From Phylloscopus collybita (lineage: Eukaryota; Chordata; Aves; Passeriformes; Phylloscopidae), in NCBI GenBank assembly GCA_027886175.1, contig JAJNNQ010000009.1, forward strand, positions 26,339,501-26,403,500: a stretch of 64,000 nt of DNA. The letters run 5' to 3'. Positions 35,162 to 46,430 of the stretch are shown one piece after another. Made by a program: the position numbers and the translations under genes. The notes under the pieces were generated by a model. The model was given only the letters and a program-made list of their open reading frames with translations, made no database searches and was not told where the DNA came from. How positions within the stretch are numbered: the stretch's first letter is position 1; each line of letters opens with the position of its first letter.

Positions 35162-38100
35162 AGTAACTGAAAATTATGCTGCTGAAATCTGACCTATTTA
35201 CCTGATCAGCCTGCACACAGTTTTCAAGGTTGGTCTTTCAGCTTCAGCTTAGATAATTACATTGACAAAGGTTGTTAAAGCTGCTACCATGCAGTTTCCT
35301 TATTATAGACAATGTCAGGATGAGTTAGGAAATTCCTGTTTACATGCATTCAAATTCTGATTAAATTAAATGTTAATCTAAAAACTTGCAACTAGTATTT
35401 CAAGTTATAATTTTTCTTTGCCTATGTTATGAGAAAATAACACACCTCAGTCTAGTGAAGCACAGGCATGTCTTGTGGGCATTTTTACATTATTTCATCA
35501 GCACGTCTCCAGTGATCTCTTTATTGCTGTTACACTGAAAGAGCAACAAGAGCCCCCAAAGAGAATCTGAGTGAAATATAGCCAATGGAATTTTACTTTT
35601 AAAATACTTGCACAGTATTTAATGAAAAAATGCCAGTGTACTGAGGATTCATTAACTGTTGTATGTTGCTAACAGAGGAATCATAGCTTTTCCTTTTCTC
35701 CAGGCCACAAAGGCCAACCCTATGTCTTTATCTGACAAAACAATGATGTGTTCAGGCTGTGAAATAACCTGTGGTAAAGTGTTTATTCATCAAAGACATC
35801 CTAGTGAAAAATCTGCTAGTTTTTTGACCTGAAGTTCCACGCTCCATCTTTGTCCTTTGAAATCTTTTAAAGAATCATAAAGAATCACTTAACAATTTGG
35901 AAGTGCATCAAATAAATCCATTTTTCATACAGAGTATACTCTTGCCAGGAAAATTTAATAAAGTAATTTGCTGAAGCAGAAGACAGTTGGCATATCTAGC
36001 CAGCATACAACACTGGCAGCTAATTCTTCTTCTGGATAAACCGAGGATTTTAGATATAAATGTCTAAAGTAAAACCCGACATCTAGGATATCATCACCAG
36101 CAGTAAAAAAGAAAAGGATTCCCATGTTATCTTAGAAGATTTTCTGTTTCCATTCTCAGCATTCCAGATTTTCATCTGAAATGGCAAAATGGTGTTACAG
36201 AAGTTTCCCATCAAATAGACTTCTGTGGCAAATGTCTTAGCGTCAGATAATATTAATTCATAAGATCCAAAGGCTTTTTCTGAAAAAGGATGGTTTTGCT
36301 AGGTTGTTTTCTTGACTTGTTAAATTTTCAGTTTCTTTACAATATTGCTTTTTGAAGAGTATTTTTGTTTTAATTAGAATTAGAAAATGGTGGAGACTCA
36401 GAAGATCTGATAAAATTTTCAGTTTAAGTTTTTGGCTGAACTAATCCAATCACCTATCTGGGACACTTGGAAAAAGAGGAAAGAGGGAGGGATTTCTAAA
36501 TGTTTTTTTCCCCTATACCTTCAGATTTTTCATCCCATCATAGTTTGAAATTTCATTTTTACGTCAAAAACACCTTCAGGACTGGCTTAAGGTTTCCAAA
36601 TGATCTGACAGCTCTATCTATGGAGCTTTCTGGCCACCAAAACTCTAAAGGAAATCATTGTGTTTTTTCTGTTGTGGTCATTATTCTTGCACCAATATAA
36701 GGGTGAGCTGATTGAGGAATGGCATATGTGAATGTTTTGCATGAAACCTTCTTGTGCTTGTCGGTTAGAATCATAGCAGCTGGCACATGTAAAAGCTATG
36801 AAAAATGAAGAAGCATAGGTTTAGATCTACTGGCCTTTCACAACTGATGTAAGGTCCAGATATTCAGATGATATTAAAGAACAGCTATGATGACTTGGAA
36901 CTGTATCAGCACTGTATTGGCACCTTATATAGATCTCAGAAGATAATGGTATTTTAAAATCCCTGATAAACAGCTTTTTTTCTTCTCTAAAGTCATTTTA
37001 GTAAGGAAGCTGGTTCAAAACTGAGATCAGGATTTCAAATTATACTGGAGTATGTCATTATACTTATATGGGTGGAATTGGAAATCAAGATTAAGAATTA
37101 TATAACTATACACGCATTGCAGTTACAAAATACAAATATGGGAACATACAAGAATATGAAAGTTTTCACGTATCTGTTTTTCTACCATGTGGCTGTGGTA
37201 GACACCTATGCCACAATAAGCACAAATACTGATTTAGTATTTTCCCCCTTGTGCTAGGATGTATAAAGCACGGACTAGATGTCAAGTGTTTAAAATTAGA
37301 CTTAGCTGATGTAATAGCAAAAAAATGTGCTGTATCCAGATTTCACCAACATTTAATAATCTGTGTATTCATAATGAGTATTTTCATAGAGCTATTTATT
37401 TTGAAAATCTGTGCCAATCCATATGTTTTCTTAATAACTTGACTCTGATCTTTCAGGTAATTTGATGCATTTTGATGACCTTTTTTTTTTTTTCAGTTGG
37501 TGCTCTCTCAAATGAGTTTTGATATTATTATTGGAAATTCTATCCACTGAGGTACATTTAAGTTTTATTGTGTAAATTATCTATATAATCATGAGATGCT
37601 TTAGATTGTAGTCTTCTACATGCTAGGACAGCTGTCCACCAAGAGAGATATTTTCTAAGGCAGGAAGGTGTGAAAGGTACCCAATCAAGCAAAAGGAATA
37701 GAAATGGCCTTAGAGAAAAATCCCTGAGAGAAGCTACTAAGCCTCTTCTTTGGTCATCTTTGTTCTCTTCTGTTTTGTTGGACTGTAGGTACAGTGGATT
37801 TGTATGTATATGCATAGTGAAATTGTGTCAGAGTAATTGTCACAAAAGCCTTATCTTAGCCTTTTACAGTTGTAATCTTCTCGTGTTTTATGTTGGATGG
37901 TAGCTTGGTGAAACACCTAGTACTTGGGAAGGTTAGTGGCTTCAGTGCTAACTTGATTATATCCAGACTATTAAAACCTTTCTTTTCAGCGATGAAACAA
38001 CCTTGATAGATTTAAATAACCTTGAAAAGAGTTTGTCAAATTGGCAACTGTAATTGTTCATCAAGTAGTTGGATTGCTATGGAAGCATACTCTGCAAGCT

Positions 38101-41100
38101 TTCAGAGGAGGCTGATTTCATTGACATAATTTCTCACTCCTTCAATTGCTGGGATATTGTGAACACAGTGAGGTGAGTACTTGTTTGAGCAGCTGCTGCC
38201 AATAATATGCCTGTCTGAAGGCTGTGCAAGCTGCTGGAAATTCTGTAATCATATTACCACAGTATGTGCTTCTCTTTGGAGGTGAGGAAGCTGTAAAGCC
38301 TTAAACATTGGATCAGCTAGTATTCTATTTGCTCTGGCAAACAGACTTTGGCCGGGCTGAATTTGCTGTTTAAAAAGCAAAACCTGGCATGATATTTTCA
38401 CCCCATCCTTTCAGATCTGAAACAGGCTCAGAAATGGTTCTCAGTGGTATAGTAGTTTTCTGTACAACAGAAATTCAAAGTTGCCTGTTACATTGCTCAC
38501 ACTGTGAATGACTAATCCATTATAAGGTGTTTAAATCTGCCTCTTGCCAGATTTCTCTTCACTCTTCTGAAACTATAACATGTTATCTGAACAAGACCTT
38601 TTGCCCAACACTCTTCTTGGGAGACAAACTGTGCAAAGTCCTCTGGAGCAGGTTTTTAATCCTTACCATCCTAAGGAGAACTGGTCTCATATATGCTCTT
38701 TCAGAGTTCTTGTTCAGTCCTCTGAAGGGCATTGCAGAAATAAATGAAAGTAACTGCTCAGCTACAGCTGTTTTTCTCTCGAAGGACTGGAAAACCTCAA
38801 AAGAAAAAGAATTTCCAGTCTGATAATAGTTATTTTGTATCTGTTGGCAGATTTTTCATCATCAAGTTCATTTTCCAGGTGGCAGTTACATAGAACTTAG
38901 TTGACTTATTCAGTGGAAAAAGCAAACCATGTGGAAAAAACTACACAGCGGATTCATATTCTTCCTTTTCTTACAGGAGTAGCATTAGTTTGTGTGACAG
39001 CAACCAGTTGGTCCAGGTACAGTGTTATGCTAAAGTGCTGCTTTTAAATTTGGTGGGTGTCTCTGCTTTGCTGTGCTGTGCATGCATACCCTGGCAGGAA
39101 TGCTGGAAAGCAAAGGCCGGGGAGGTTGACTGCAAACTGTGCTGCATTTAGAGTAAGAAAAAAAATTGCTATTTCAGATTTCTTATTTGCATGGTCCTGT
39201 TGTTTCACAGGCTTGTGAGAGGAAATGGCTGAACTGGTCAGATTCAGTGCAAATTAATTTGTAGTTGTGCCAGTAGGCTCCAACTGAAATTGAGCTGTGC
39301 TGTCTTAAGTCTTGCATTAGCTCACCTCTGCCTTCAGATGGTCTTAGCATTCAGATAAGAAAATCTAACAGAGTTAGAAGGAAGTAGGCTTAGTGAAGTG
39401 AAATTACTATGACTTTTCTTAATTTGTAAATCCAGATTCTCCCATTGAATTAAACTCTTCTTTCAGGACAGTAGCTAGCAGTCTGTTCTCTCTTTTATTT
39501 TTTTTTTTTTCCCCCAGCTATATGTTCCTTAGGAAATTAAGACTAAGCAAAGTCAGGGGATGAAGTTTTTAGGTATCTTGGAGAAAAGTATAATTACAGA
39601 GGCCTGATTATGCAAAACAGAAAAACAGAAAAGAAGATTTTTCCACTTGGAAAAAAAATGCCAATTAGCTTTCTCAGTGGCTTATTTTAGGAGTTCAGCA
39701 TGATTTCCATATTTTGAAAATAAGAATTGCTGAGAGATTCGAACAACATGGATTGCAAAATTTCAAAATTCTAAAAATTATTGTCTTCACAGTTTTGAGT
39801 AAATAGGACATATAAGAAATGGTATTATATGAGTGTTTCACGGAAGAAAATAGAATTGCAAAATCAATCTTCTTTTTTCTCACTTGCAAAACTTACTCAT
39901 TTTTCAGTATTTTTGTGATTTAAGTATTTTTCTTCAGGAGCTGTCAGATGGAATTAAACTAATCACCAGCGCAATGCATTTCACTTTTCATAATTTCATG
40001 TCCACTGCATCTCAAGTGAAATCCACCTAGCAATTATTACCATTCACTTGGAAAAACTGCTACATTCATAATTTATGTTTCCCAAAATGTAGCCAGTGAG
40101 AAAAAGTGTGAAATGCCTCTGTGCTGAATTGAAAACATGAAACGAACTCAGAATTTTTGGCTTAGGTTGAATTTAAATATAACTCAGCATTGATTGAAAA
40201 TCTCAGTGTCCTAGATTTGCAATTTTAGGTTTCAATTTATACTAGGCATGAGTAAGTGTTGTTAGCTGCTTGAATAATGCATTATTTTCTTCAGCTCAGC
40301 TCATTCCCTTTGCATATTTATTCATATATGCTGTTTAAATGAACCTAAATGCTTATATTGGTAGGTATTCACTGGTGTTCCTGCAAGCTGCAGGATAGAC
40401 CAGTTTCCTCATGCTTAAAACAGCTGCAGAACTACTTACCCAGAGACCACCTTTACAAATGATCATTTATATTTAGTTGTCATCTGCATTCAATGACAGG
40501 AGCTGCCTTTCATACTTCTATATCATTATCTTGAATAAAATTCTTGTATATTCATATTTATTTTTTGTATTATTTTTCTGGTGTCAGGAATAGTAACTTG
40601 TGGAAATGAGAAGTAGCTTTTATGACAGAACCCAAATGTGCCCAGGGTTTGGGGCCTGAGGATGTGCTTCTTCCCTTAGACACAGGATACCATAATCAAT
40701 CCACACCTTTTCAGAGCTCAGGGACTCTGTGAACAAGGGATTAGATACACAGAAAGAGGAAGTAGGGCTGAATTTGTCAGGTTTCATTGTTCTAGGAGCT
40801 GCACAGTTCTGTTCATGTCAGTTCACAAAAATGAATTTGGTCAGAAAAGAAAGACTAATACTTTAGATGAATGGAAACTAATTTTGTCACTTCTTTGGCA
40901 ATTTATGTTTTATCATTCTACAGTTTAAATGTCACAAACTTTGTTTTTGTATCATGTCAATTATTAAGGCTTGTCTGGATCCACAGTTTATTACTGTCTG
41001 TATGCAGATAATGAGTGTATTTCCTTTGTATAGTAAAGCTCAGTAACAATTGTTAAGGTGCTTAAACAATTGTTATTGTGCTCAAATCACAATAATAATC

Positions 41101-41515
41101 TGTGAAAGAAGCTTTTAAAGATGTTAGTGATAGGTATAAGTCACAGAACCATCAGTTTCTGTATGGCTTTTTTTCCCCTCAGTTTCCTACCATGAGTAAT
41201 ATATTTTATTTGTCCCATTGTTTGTGGTATTTATTATACATTAGGTACTGAGAAATGCAAATAACATGCAGACAGTCACAATAAAGTCTGCAATAGAAAT
41301 GGAACTTAATCTGTGCTTCTTGAGTCCATGTTATTGCCTGGATGCTACAGTACTGCCCATCTTTTTATACTACAGTTGCATCTTTGAAAATTATCTCTAA
41401 ATGAGTACTTACTAGCTATTTGAGTTATTCAAATGAAAAAGGTGAAAAGAATCTGCTTGTTATTAAATCTCATCCTCAATTCCCTCTTTCTGTAACTAGT
41501 ATTCCACTAAGACTT

Positions 41516-41535
41516 AAAAAAAAAAAAAAAAAAAA
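41516..41535. repeat. Poly(A) run of 20 bases
   Basis: Twenty A bases followed by an A-rich GAAAAAGAAAACAAAAAAG tail. No retrocopy body is visible upstream. Confidence 0.9.
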
Positions 41536-41660
41536 GAAAAAGAAAACAAAAAAGCAGAAAGAGAATTAAGTGAAGTTTATTTGTTGTGCTGGGTAGAATC
41601 TAATTTTCTGTATTATGGAAAATGTAAACGTATGTGTTATGGGAACATTGCAAAATTTGA

Positions 41661-41704
41661 TAAATTTTAATAAAATTTAATAAAATTTAATAAAATTTAA
41701 TAAA
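41661..41704. repeat. 10-bp minisatellite TAAAATTTAA
   Basis: Three perfect TAAAATTTAA units, one variant copy before them and a partial unit after. The unit itself is nearly palindromic. Confidence 0.93.
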
Positions 41705-41951
41705 CCTTGAACATTTTAAAATTTAACCCAGAATGAAAATGTGATTAATTCCTTTAATTTCTGGAGCAGACATTCTTTGAAATGACAGAAGTCACTTATG
41801 CTGGTATGGGACAATTTTTCCAAAGAAAAATTCCTGGTTGTTTTATATTAACATTCCATCTTCCTTAGATCCATGTAAATTTCTTTAATCAAATCTAGAA
41901 ACAAGCACTATTCCATATTTATGAAGTAGCAAGACTCCGTGAAGTATTAAG

Positions 41952-41984
41952 GCTTTGAGGTGTGAGCTTTGAGGTGTGAGCTTT
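41952..41984. repeat. 14-bp tandem duplication
   Basis: GCTTTGAGGTGTGA occurs twice head-to-tail, followed by the start of a third unit. Confidence 0.92.
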
Positions 41985-42503
41985 TGGCAACTGTTGCTGT
42001 CTATCAGTTTAATAAGACTTACTCAGAAATGAGCAGAGTCTTTTCCAGTGCAGAATATAGAGTTTCTGTCAGCCCAGTACAAATAGAAGTACCAGTCATT
42101 TTCAGAGAAAATTGTATTTCACGTAAAAAATGAAATAGCAAAATGGTCATTAAGGCTCATGTAAAATCCAGTGAAATGACCCAAGGAATGATAGATCTAC
42201 AAGCAGAATCCCATAAAAATTTTCCCATTTTTCATGCCTCAGCTTTCATGTCAGTCAGCTTAGACCTTAATACACATTTCTGCAGCTTGTCCTGTTTCTT
42301 TCAGAGATGATCCAGAAGCGCCAGTGTGTTGTGTTTGCATGGCCAGGTTTTGGTGGCAGGGCAGGGCTACAGGGGTGGTTTTTGTGAGAAACTGCTGGAA
42401 ACATCCCCATGTCTGACAGAGCAAATGCCAATGGGCTCCAAGATGGATCCACCACTGGCCAAGGCTGCGCCCACCAGTGATGGCAGTAATGCCCTGGGAT
42501 AAC

Positions 42504-42512
42504 ATATTTAAG
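42504..42512 (+). promoter_or_regulatory. TATA-like box of LTR
   Basis: ATATTTAAG about 180 bp into the LTR, followed by an A-rich run. The position fits an ERV U3/R boundary. The paralogous LTR at 32348 has lost it. Confidence 0.45.
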
Positions 42513-42879
42513 AAAGGAAAAAAATAAATATTGCAGAGAAGTAATTGTGGGCAGAGAAGAGAGAAGTGAGAATATGTGAGCTAAGTCCTGCAGACACCAA
42601 AATCAGTGAAGAAGGAGGAGAAGGATCTGCTCCAGGTGCCAGAGCTGTGATCCCTCTGCAGGCTGTGGTGAAGGCCATGGTGAAGCAGCTGTGCCCCTGC
42701 AGCTCATGAAGGGCCACAGGGGTGCAGAGATTCACCCACAGCCCATGGAGGAGCCCCATGTCTTCTTGAAGTACTGTACCCTGTGAAAAGGGACCCACAC
42801 TGGAGCAGTTTGTGAAGAACTGAAGCCCATGGGAAGGACTCACACTGGAGAAGTTCATGGAGGACTGCCCCATGAACCA

Positions 42880-42894
42880 CCCCCCCCCCCCCCC
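42880..42894. repeat. Poly(C) run of 15 within LTR
   Basis: Fifteen C bases inside one of the internal CACTGGAG-type units, probably slippage from a shorter GACCCCAC-like stretch. Confidence 0.95.
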
Positions 42895-43131
42895 AAGAAG
42901 GATCCCACACTGAAACAGGGGGAAGACTCGTCTCTCTGAGGAGGCAGCATTGGCAAAAATGTGTGATAAACTGACCATAACCCCCATTCCCCATCTCCCT
43001 GTGCAGCTGAGAGGGAGGAGGTAGAGAACTGGGAGTAAAGTTAAGCCCAGGAAGGAGTGAGAGGTCAGGTGAAGGGGTTTTTTTTCAGCTTTTGTTTTAC
43101 CTTTCATTATGCATCTCTGATTTTGATGGGT

Positions 43132-43137
43132 AATAAA
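43132..43137 (+). terminator. AATAAA polyadenylation signal of LTR
   Basis: AATAAA in GGGTAATAAATTC, about 190 bp before the LTR 3' end. It is the expected R-region signal. Confidence 0.6.
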
Positions 43138-43322
43138 TTCAAGTAATTTCTCCAAGTGGAGGGTTTCTGATCCATAGTGATAACTGATGAGTGATCCTTC
43201 CCTGTCTTTATGTCAAGGCACAAGCCTTTGATAATATTTTCTATCCCCTGTCCAGCTGAGGACAGAGTAGACAGAGCAGTTTTGGTGGGCACTTGGCATC
43301 CAGTCAGGGTCAAACCACGGCA

Positions 43323-44450
43323 GCCTGTTAGACCAGTCTGGCAGCATTCTGCAGGATTGGGATCCCTGCACTTTGGAAAGAACTCACCTGAACTCTGTGC
43401 CTTTCAGTATCTGGATTACAAAAGAGCCATTGAGTGGCAATTACTTCTAAATGCTCTTAGCAAAGGTTGGATCCAAAGTTTTAGAGACCTGTACTCACTA
43501 AGCTGCCTATATAAGCTCTGCTTTTTGTTAGTCTCATTAGCAGTGCCAGACATTTAATGGTTTGTTTGCTTCTTCCTCCACACATGTCCTTCCTTTTCAT
43601 CAGCATTGGCACACACTACACAGAGTGTGGGGGAATGCAGATGTCTGAGATAACTGGAAGTATAATAAATGGGAATTAACTGACACTAAAGTGGGAATGC
43701 TGGACAAGGAGATCCATGAAAACAGATGGACTTTCGTGAAATAGTAACAATATGAAAATAAAGCTTCTTTTTAGCAAAATAATTTTCATTACTATTTCCT
43801 TTGATGGAAACTTATTGGAATAGAATTTATTTCTGGTGAGATGTGCAACTACCCTATTCTGTAGGGATATAGCCTTTTCAGTGCTTTTAAGCCCAGTTTC
43901 CCAGCTCTCCAAAGGTATTAGTCATGTGAGCATCTCTAGTTTTTCCCTGAGAGTACCCACCTGGTGTTCCTTCAAGTGTATCTAGTTCTTAGTGTGTCTT
44001 TTGGGGCACATATATGCATGGTAGTGATAATCTGCCTCATAACTGACTCTATCTAGAATGGCTAAATCTTCTAGCACCTATCAATGGTCTGCACAGCAGA
44101 GCCAAAAACATCATTACATGCACCAATGCCCAGACTCTCTCACCCACTGCATGCTTCTTTAGTACTGGGAAAGAACAAGAACGTGCAGCAGTGATATCTA
44201 GCAAGGAAAGAGACTGTGACTGTGTGCTATATATGAGATGATTTTTAACAGCTTATGTAGACTGTAATGTGTCAGCATGAGAACTCAAGCATGGCAGTAG
44301 AAGATGTGGTTATATCTTAGCAATATTTAACTATACAATACCTAAGGGAGAACATCAGAGAACTGCGAGATAACTTTGGCAGTGACATTGAATAAACATA
44401 ACTATTTATGGAATAAATATGAAAATGGCAGTGTATAGCTATAGTAGACA
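43323..44450. other. Non-coding unique DNA after the LTR
   Basis: No primer-binding site or gag sequence follows the LTR. A 115-codon ORF (43210-43557) straddles the LTR border and has no recognisable domain. Confidence 0.5.
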
Positions 44451-46430
44451 TCAGCAGCATTAGTCTTTGAACCATGAGTACCACAGTGTTATAGTTATGG
44501 CAGCAAATTCCTGAATTGTCCCAATCCAGTAAGTTCTCAATACCCTCCTCTTGGCGTTCTGGGCCCACACTCCTGGCACCTGATACCTTGAGAGGCCCTA
44601 GGTGGCTCATTATCAGTGTAACCATCAATTCTTAGATACTGGGATCTTCAACACTGATCCTCTTCTGCTGATACATCCTTGGTAGTCTTTAAGTTGTTTT
44701 TTTATACCTTCAAGGTGCTGTGAGCTAGGACCTTCTATACTTCTCAGTATGTACTTCTGTAATCTCTCAGGGAGATTATTCATTGCTTCTGTTGAGTCAG
44801 TTCAATCTAAAGACACCTGGTCATTGTTGGTCACCATGTCCTCACCCTGCAGCTGTTTTCCAGCAGTGACAATTCCGTGAAACCGTTTCTTTGTACTCAT
44901 GTCACGGCAGTCTTAATGGCACTGTTATTGCAATATTTTCCTGTATTTTATTAATGACCTTCAATCAGAAATGTTAAATTATTTTAGTTCAGCATTTCCT
45001 ATACCAAGGTCTTGCATTTGTGACCAGCTGTTTGGTCAGTCCTTATGTTGCTGTATGTTTGTACAGGGTTAGTGAAGTTACATCCAAGCCAATCTTGACT
45101 TAGCAGTTCCTGGTCGTTCACTGTGATGATTTGCAGCGTTATACTGAAGCCTTTCTTGGCTCAGAGAGGCCTGGCTCAGCTTGGTTATTCTCAGCTCCCT
45201 GACACATACCCAAGGCCCACTTGTTGTTTCCAACTCTGTGAGATACTCCTCTGCAGGTGAAGAGCTTTTCCATTTGTCTATGTTGATTTCCACGATGTCC
45301 TTCCAGACCCCTTCTCCAACCTCTCATGATCCCTTGAAAAGCAGCCATAACTTTCAGCATATTGACTGCTCTCCTCATTTTCTCTTTCTGCTCCTTTGCT
45401 TTTTTTCTCCTTTGTCCATTTTCTACATTTTTTAGGGTGTGAGACATAACTAAGAGAAAGGAAGAGTCAAGGGTCCTTTTAATGTATTGGCATAGTGATA
45501 TCCCCCTGTTCTATGGTGGAAGAACAGCACCCTGAGATAGTGCTCAGAGCTGCAGTGCAAGATGGTAATGTGCACTCTGGAAAAGCTCAGGTGTTCTGTT
45601 GGGTGCCACCTTCACCATGGGAGGAGCTGTGGCTGCTGAGGAAGCACTCCTGTGTTGGGTGCTGGGCTGTAGGCATGCCCTCCCATGTCCTGGGAAGATT
45701 GCCTTGGGAGCACTTGGACAAGGAGCTGCTGTACTGTATGCACTTGCAATGACTGCTCAGGGCAGGGGAAATAACGGGAGCGCTGCCCTTTCTGAAGCCC
45801 CCTTGCAGGAACACTGGATTGGAAATGTGTCTTCTTCATGACCTTGGTACATTCAGGCATATGATTTGGCCAGAAGGCTCTGATGTTTGAGAGCCCACAC
45901 AGGGTGTACCCTGATGGTAAATTGCTTAACACAGCTCCATTGTGATGGTTCTGGCAGTGAATTTACTGGCACAAAGCTGCTTGTGCCACGGATTGAGTTG
46001 AGAGGTGTAATAAGATTTCTTGGCATCAAACTGACCGCTTCCTGGGACAAAATGGATATGTAAAAATGAGTATTCTGTGGCACAAGAACTACTGCCAGCT
46101 CATCACTCAGGGCCATGCGGTGCCCTTGCATTCAGATAATAATGGCCTAATAGTGGTTATTCTTCAGCTAGTGGATAATGATTCCTTCCCCCTCCACCAA
46201 CCCTGCCCTGACTGCTGGTGATCTGACATCTGAACCCCTGTGCCATGGCTGTGCGAGTGGGTGGCCTTGGCCTGTGCAAGACTGGAACCAGCAGTGACCA
46301 TAATGGATATGACAGTCCAGCTGTCTGAGCATCCTCCAGAACCCTGCTGGGGCAGCTGCTCAATACCACCAGTCAGACCACCACCATACCATGTAAAGGA
46401 GCCTCATTTTTGTCAATCAGAGGAAATTAA
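44451..46430. other. Unclassified GC-richer tract
   Basis: This 2-kb block has many overlapping ORFs of 60-106 codons on both strands and less AT than its surroundings, with sharp return to AT-rich DNA near 46430. The minus-strand ORF at 45139-45447 contains a basic RRKKAKEQKEKMRR stretch and GVSHRVGNNKWALGM. It lies 1.1 kb downstream of a solo LTR. I recognise no retroviral motif (no zinc knuckle, DTGA or YxDD) that would make it a proviral interior. An old transposon remnant is the likeliest reading. Confidence 0.35.

Larger units (their letters stand above)
35162..42324. other. AT-rich non-coding unique DNA
   Basis: No gene recognised over 7.1 kb. It contains an A20 run (41516-41535), a 10-bp minisatellite (41661-41704) and a short 14-bp tandem (41952-41984). 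A long pyrimidine tract ending in CAG near 37482-37496 resembles a splice acceptor, but the DNA behind it has no useful open frame. Confidence 0.5.
42325..43322 (+). mobile_element. Solo LTR of an endogenous retrovirus, better preserved copy
   Basis: A block of about 998 bp starting TGTGTTGTG and ending GGCA, flanked by GCCAG (42320-42324) and GCCTG (43323-43327), a probable 5-bp target-site duplication with one change. Inside are a TATA-like ATATTTAAG (about 42504-42512), a mid-region of repeated CACACTGGAG-type units, AATAAA at 43132-43137, and a 3' end reading GCTGAGGACAG...GGTGGGCACTTGGCATCCAG. The last motif I associate with songbird ERVL-like LTRs. No gag, pol or env sequence adjoins it, so it is a solo LTR left by LTR-LTR recombination. 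The 215-codon ORF on its reverse strand is a chance frame. A C15 run at 42880-42894 has replaced part of one internal unit. Confidence 0.87.

Noticed and set aside
37482..37549. Exon-like segment: long T tract plus CAG at 37496 and GAG/GTACAT near 37549
   Set aside because: Two of three frames have early stops and the third ends in TGA at its last codon; T-runs followed by CAG are common by chance in AT-rich DNA.
42508..43155. 215-codon minus-strand ORF, the longest in the window
   Set aside because: It lies antisense inside the solo LTR and has no recognisable domain; GC-richer LTR sequence simply lacks stops in that frame.
32348..43322. The two solo LTRs as the ends of one full-length provirus
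   Set aside because: They differ too much in length and sequence, and the 9 kb between them lacks gag, pol and env signatures.
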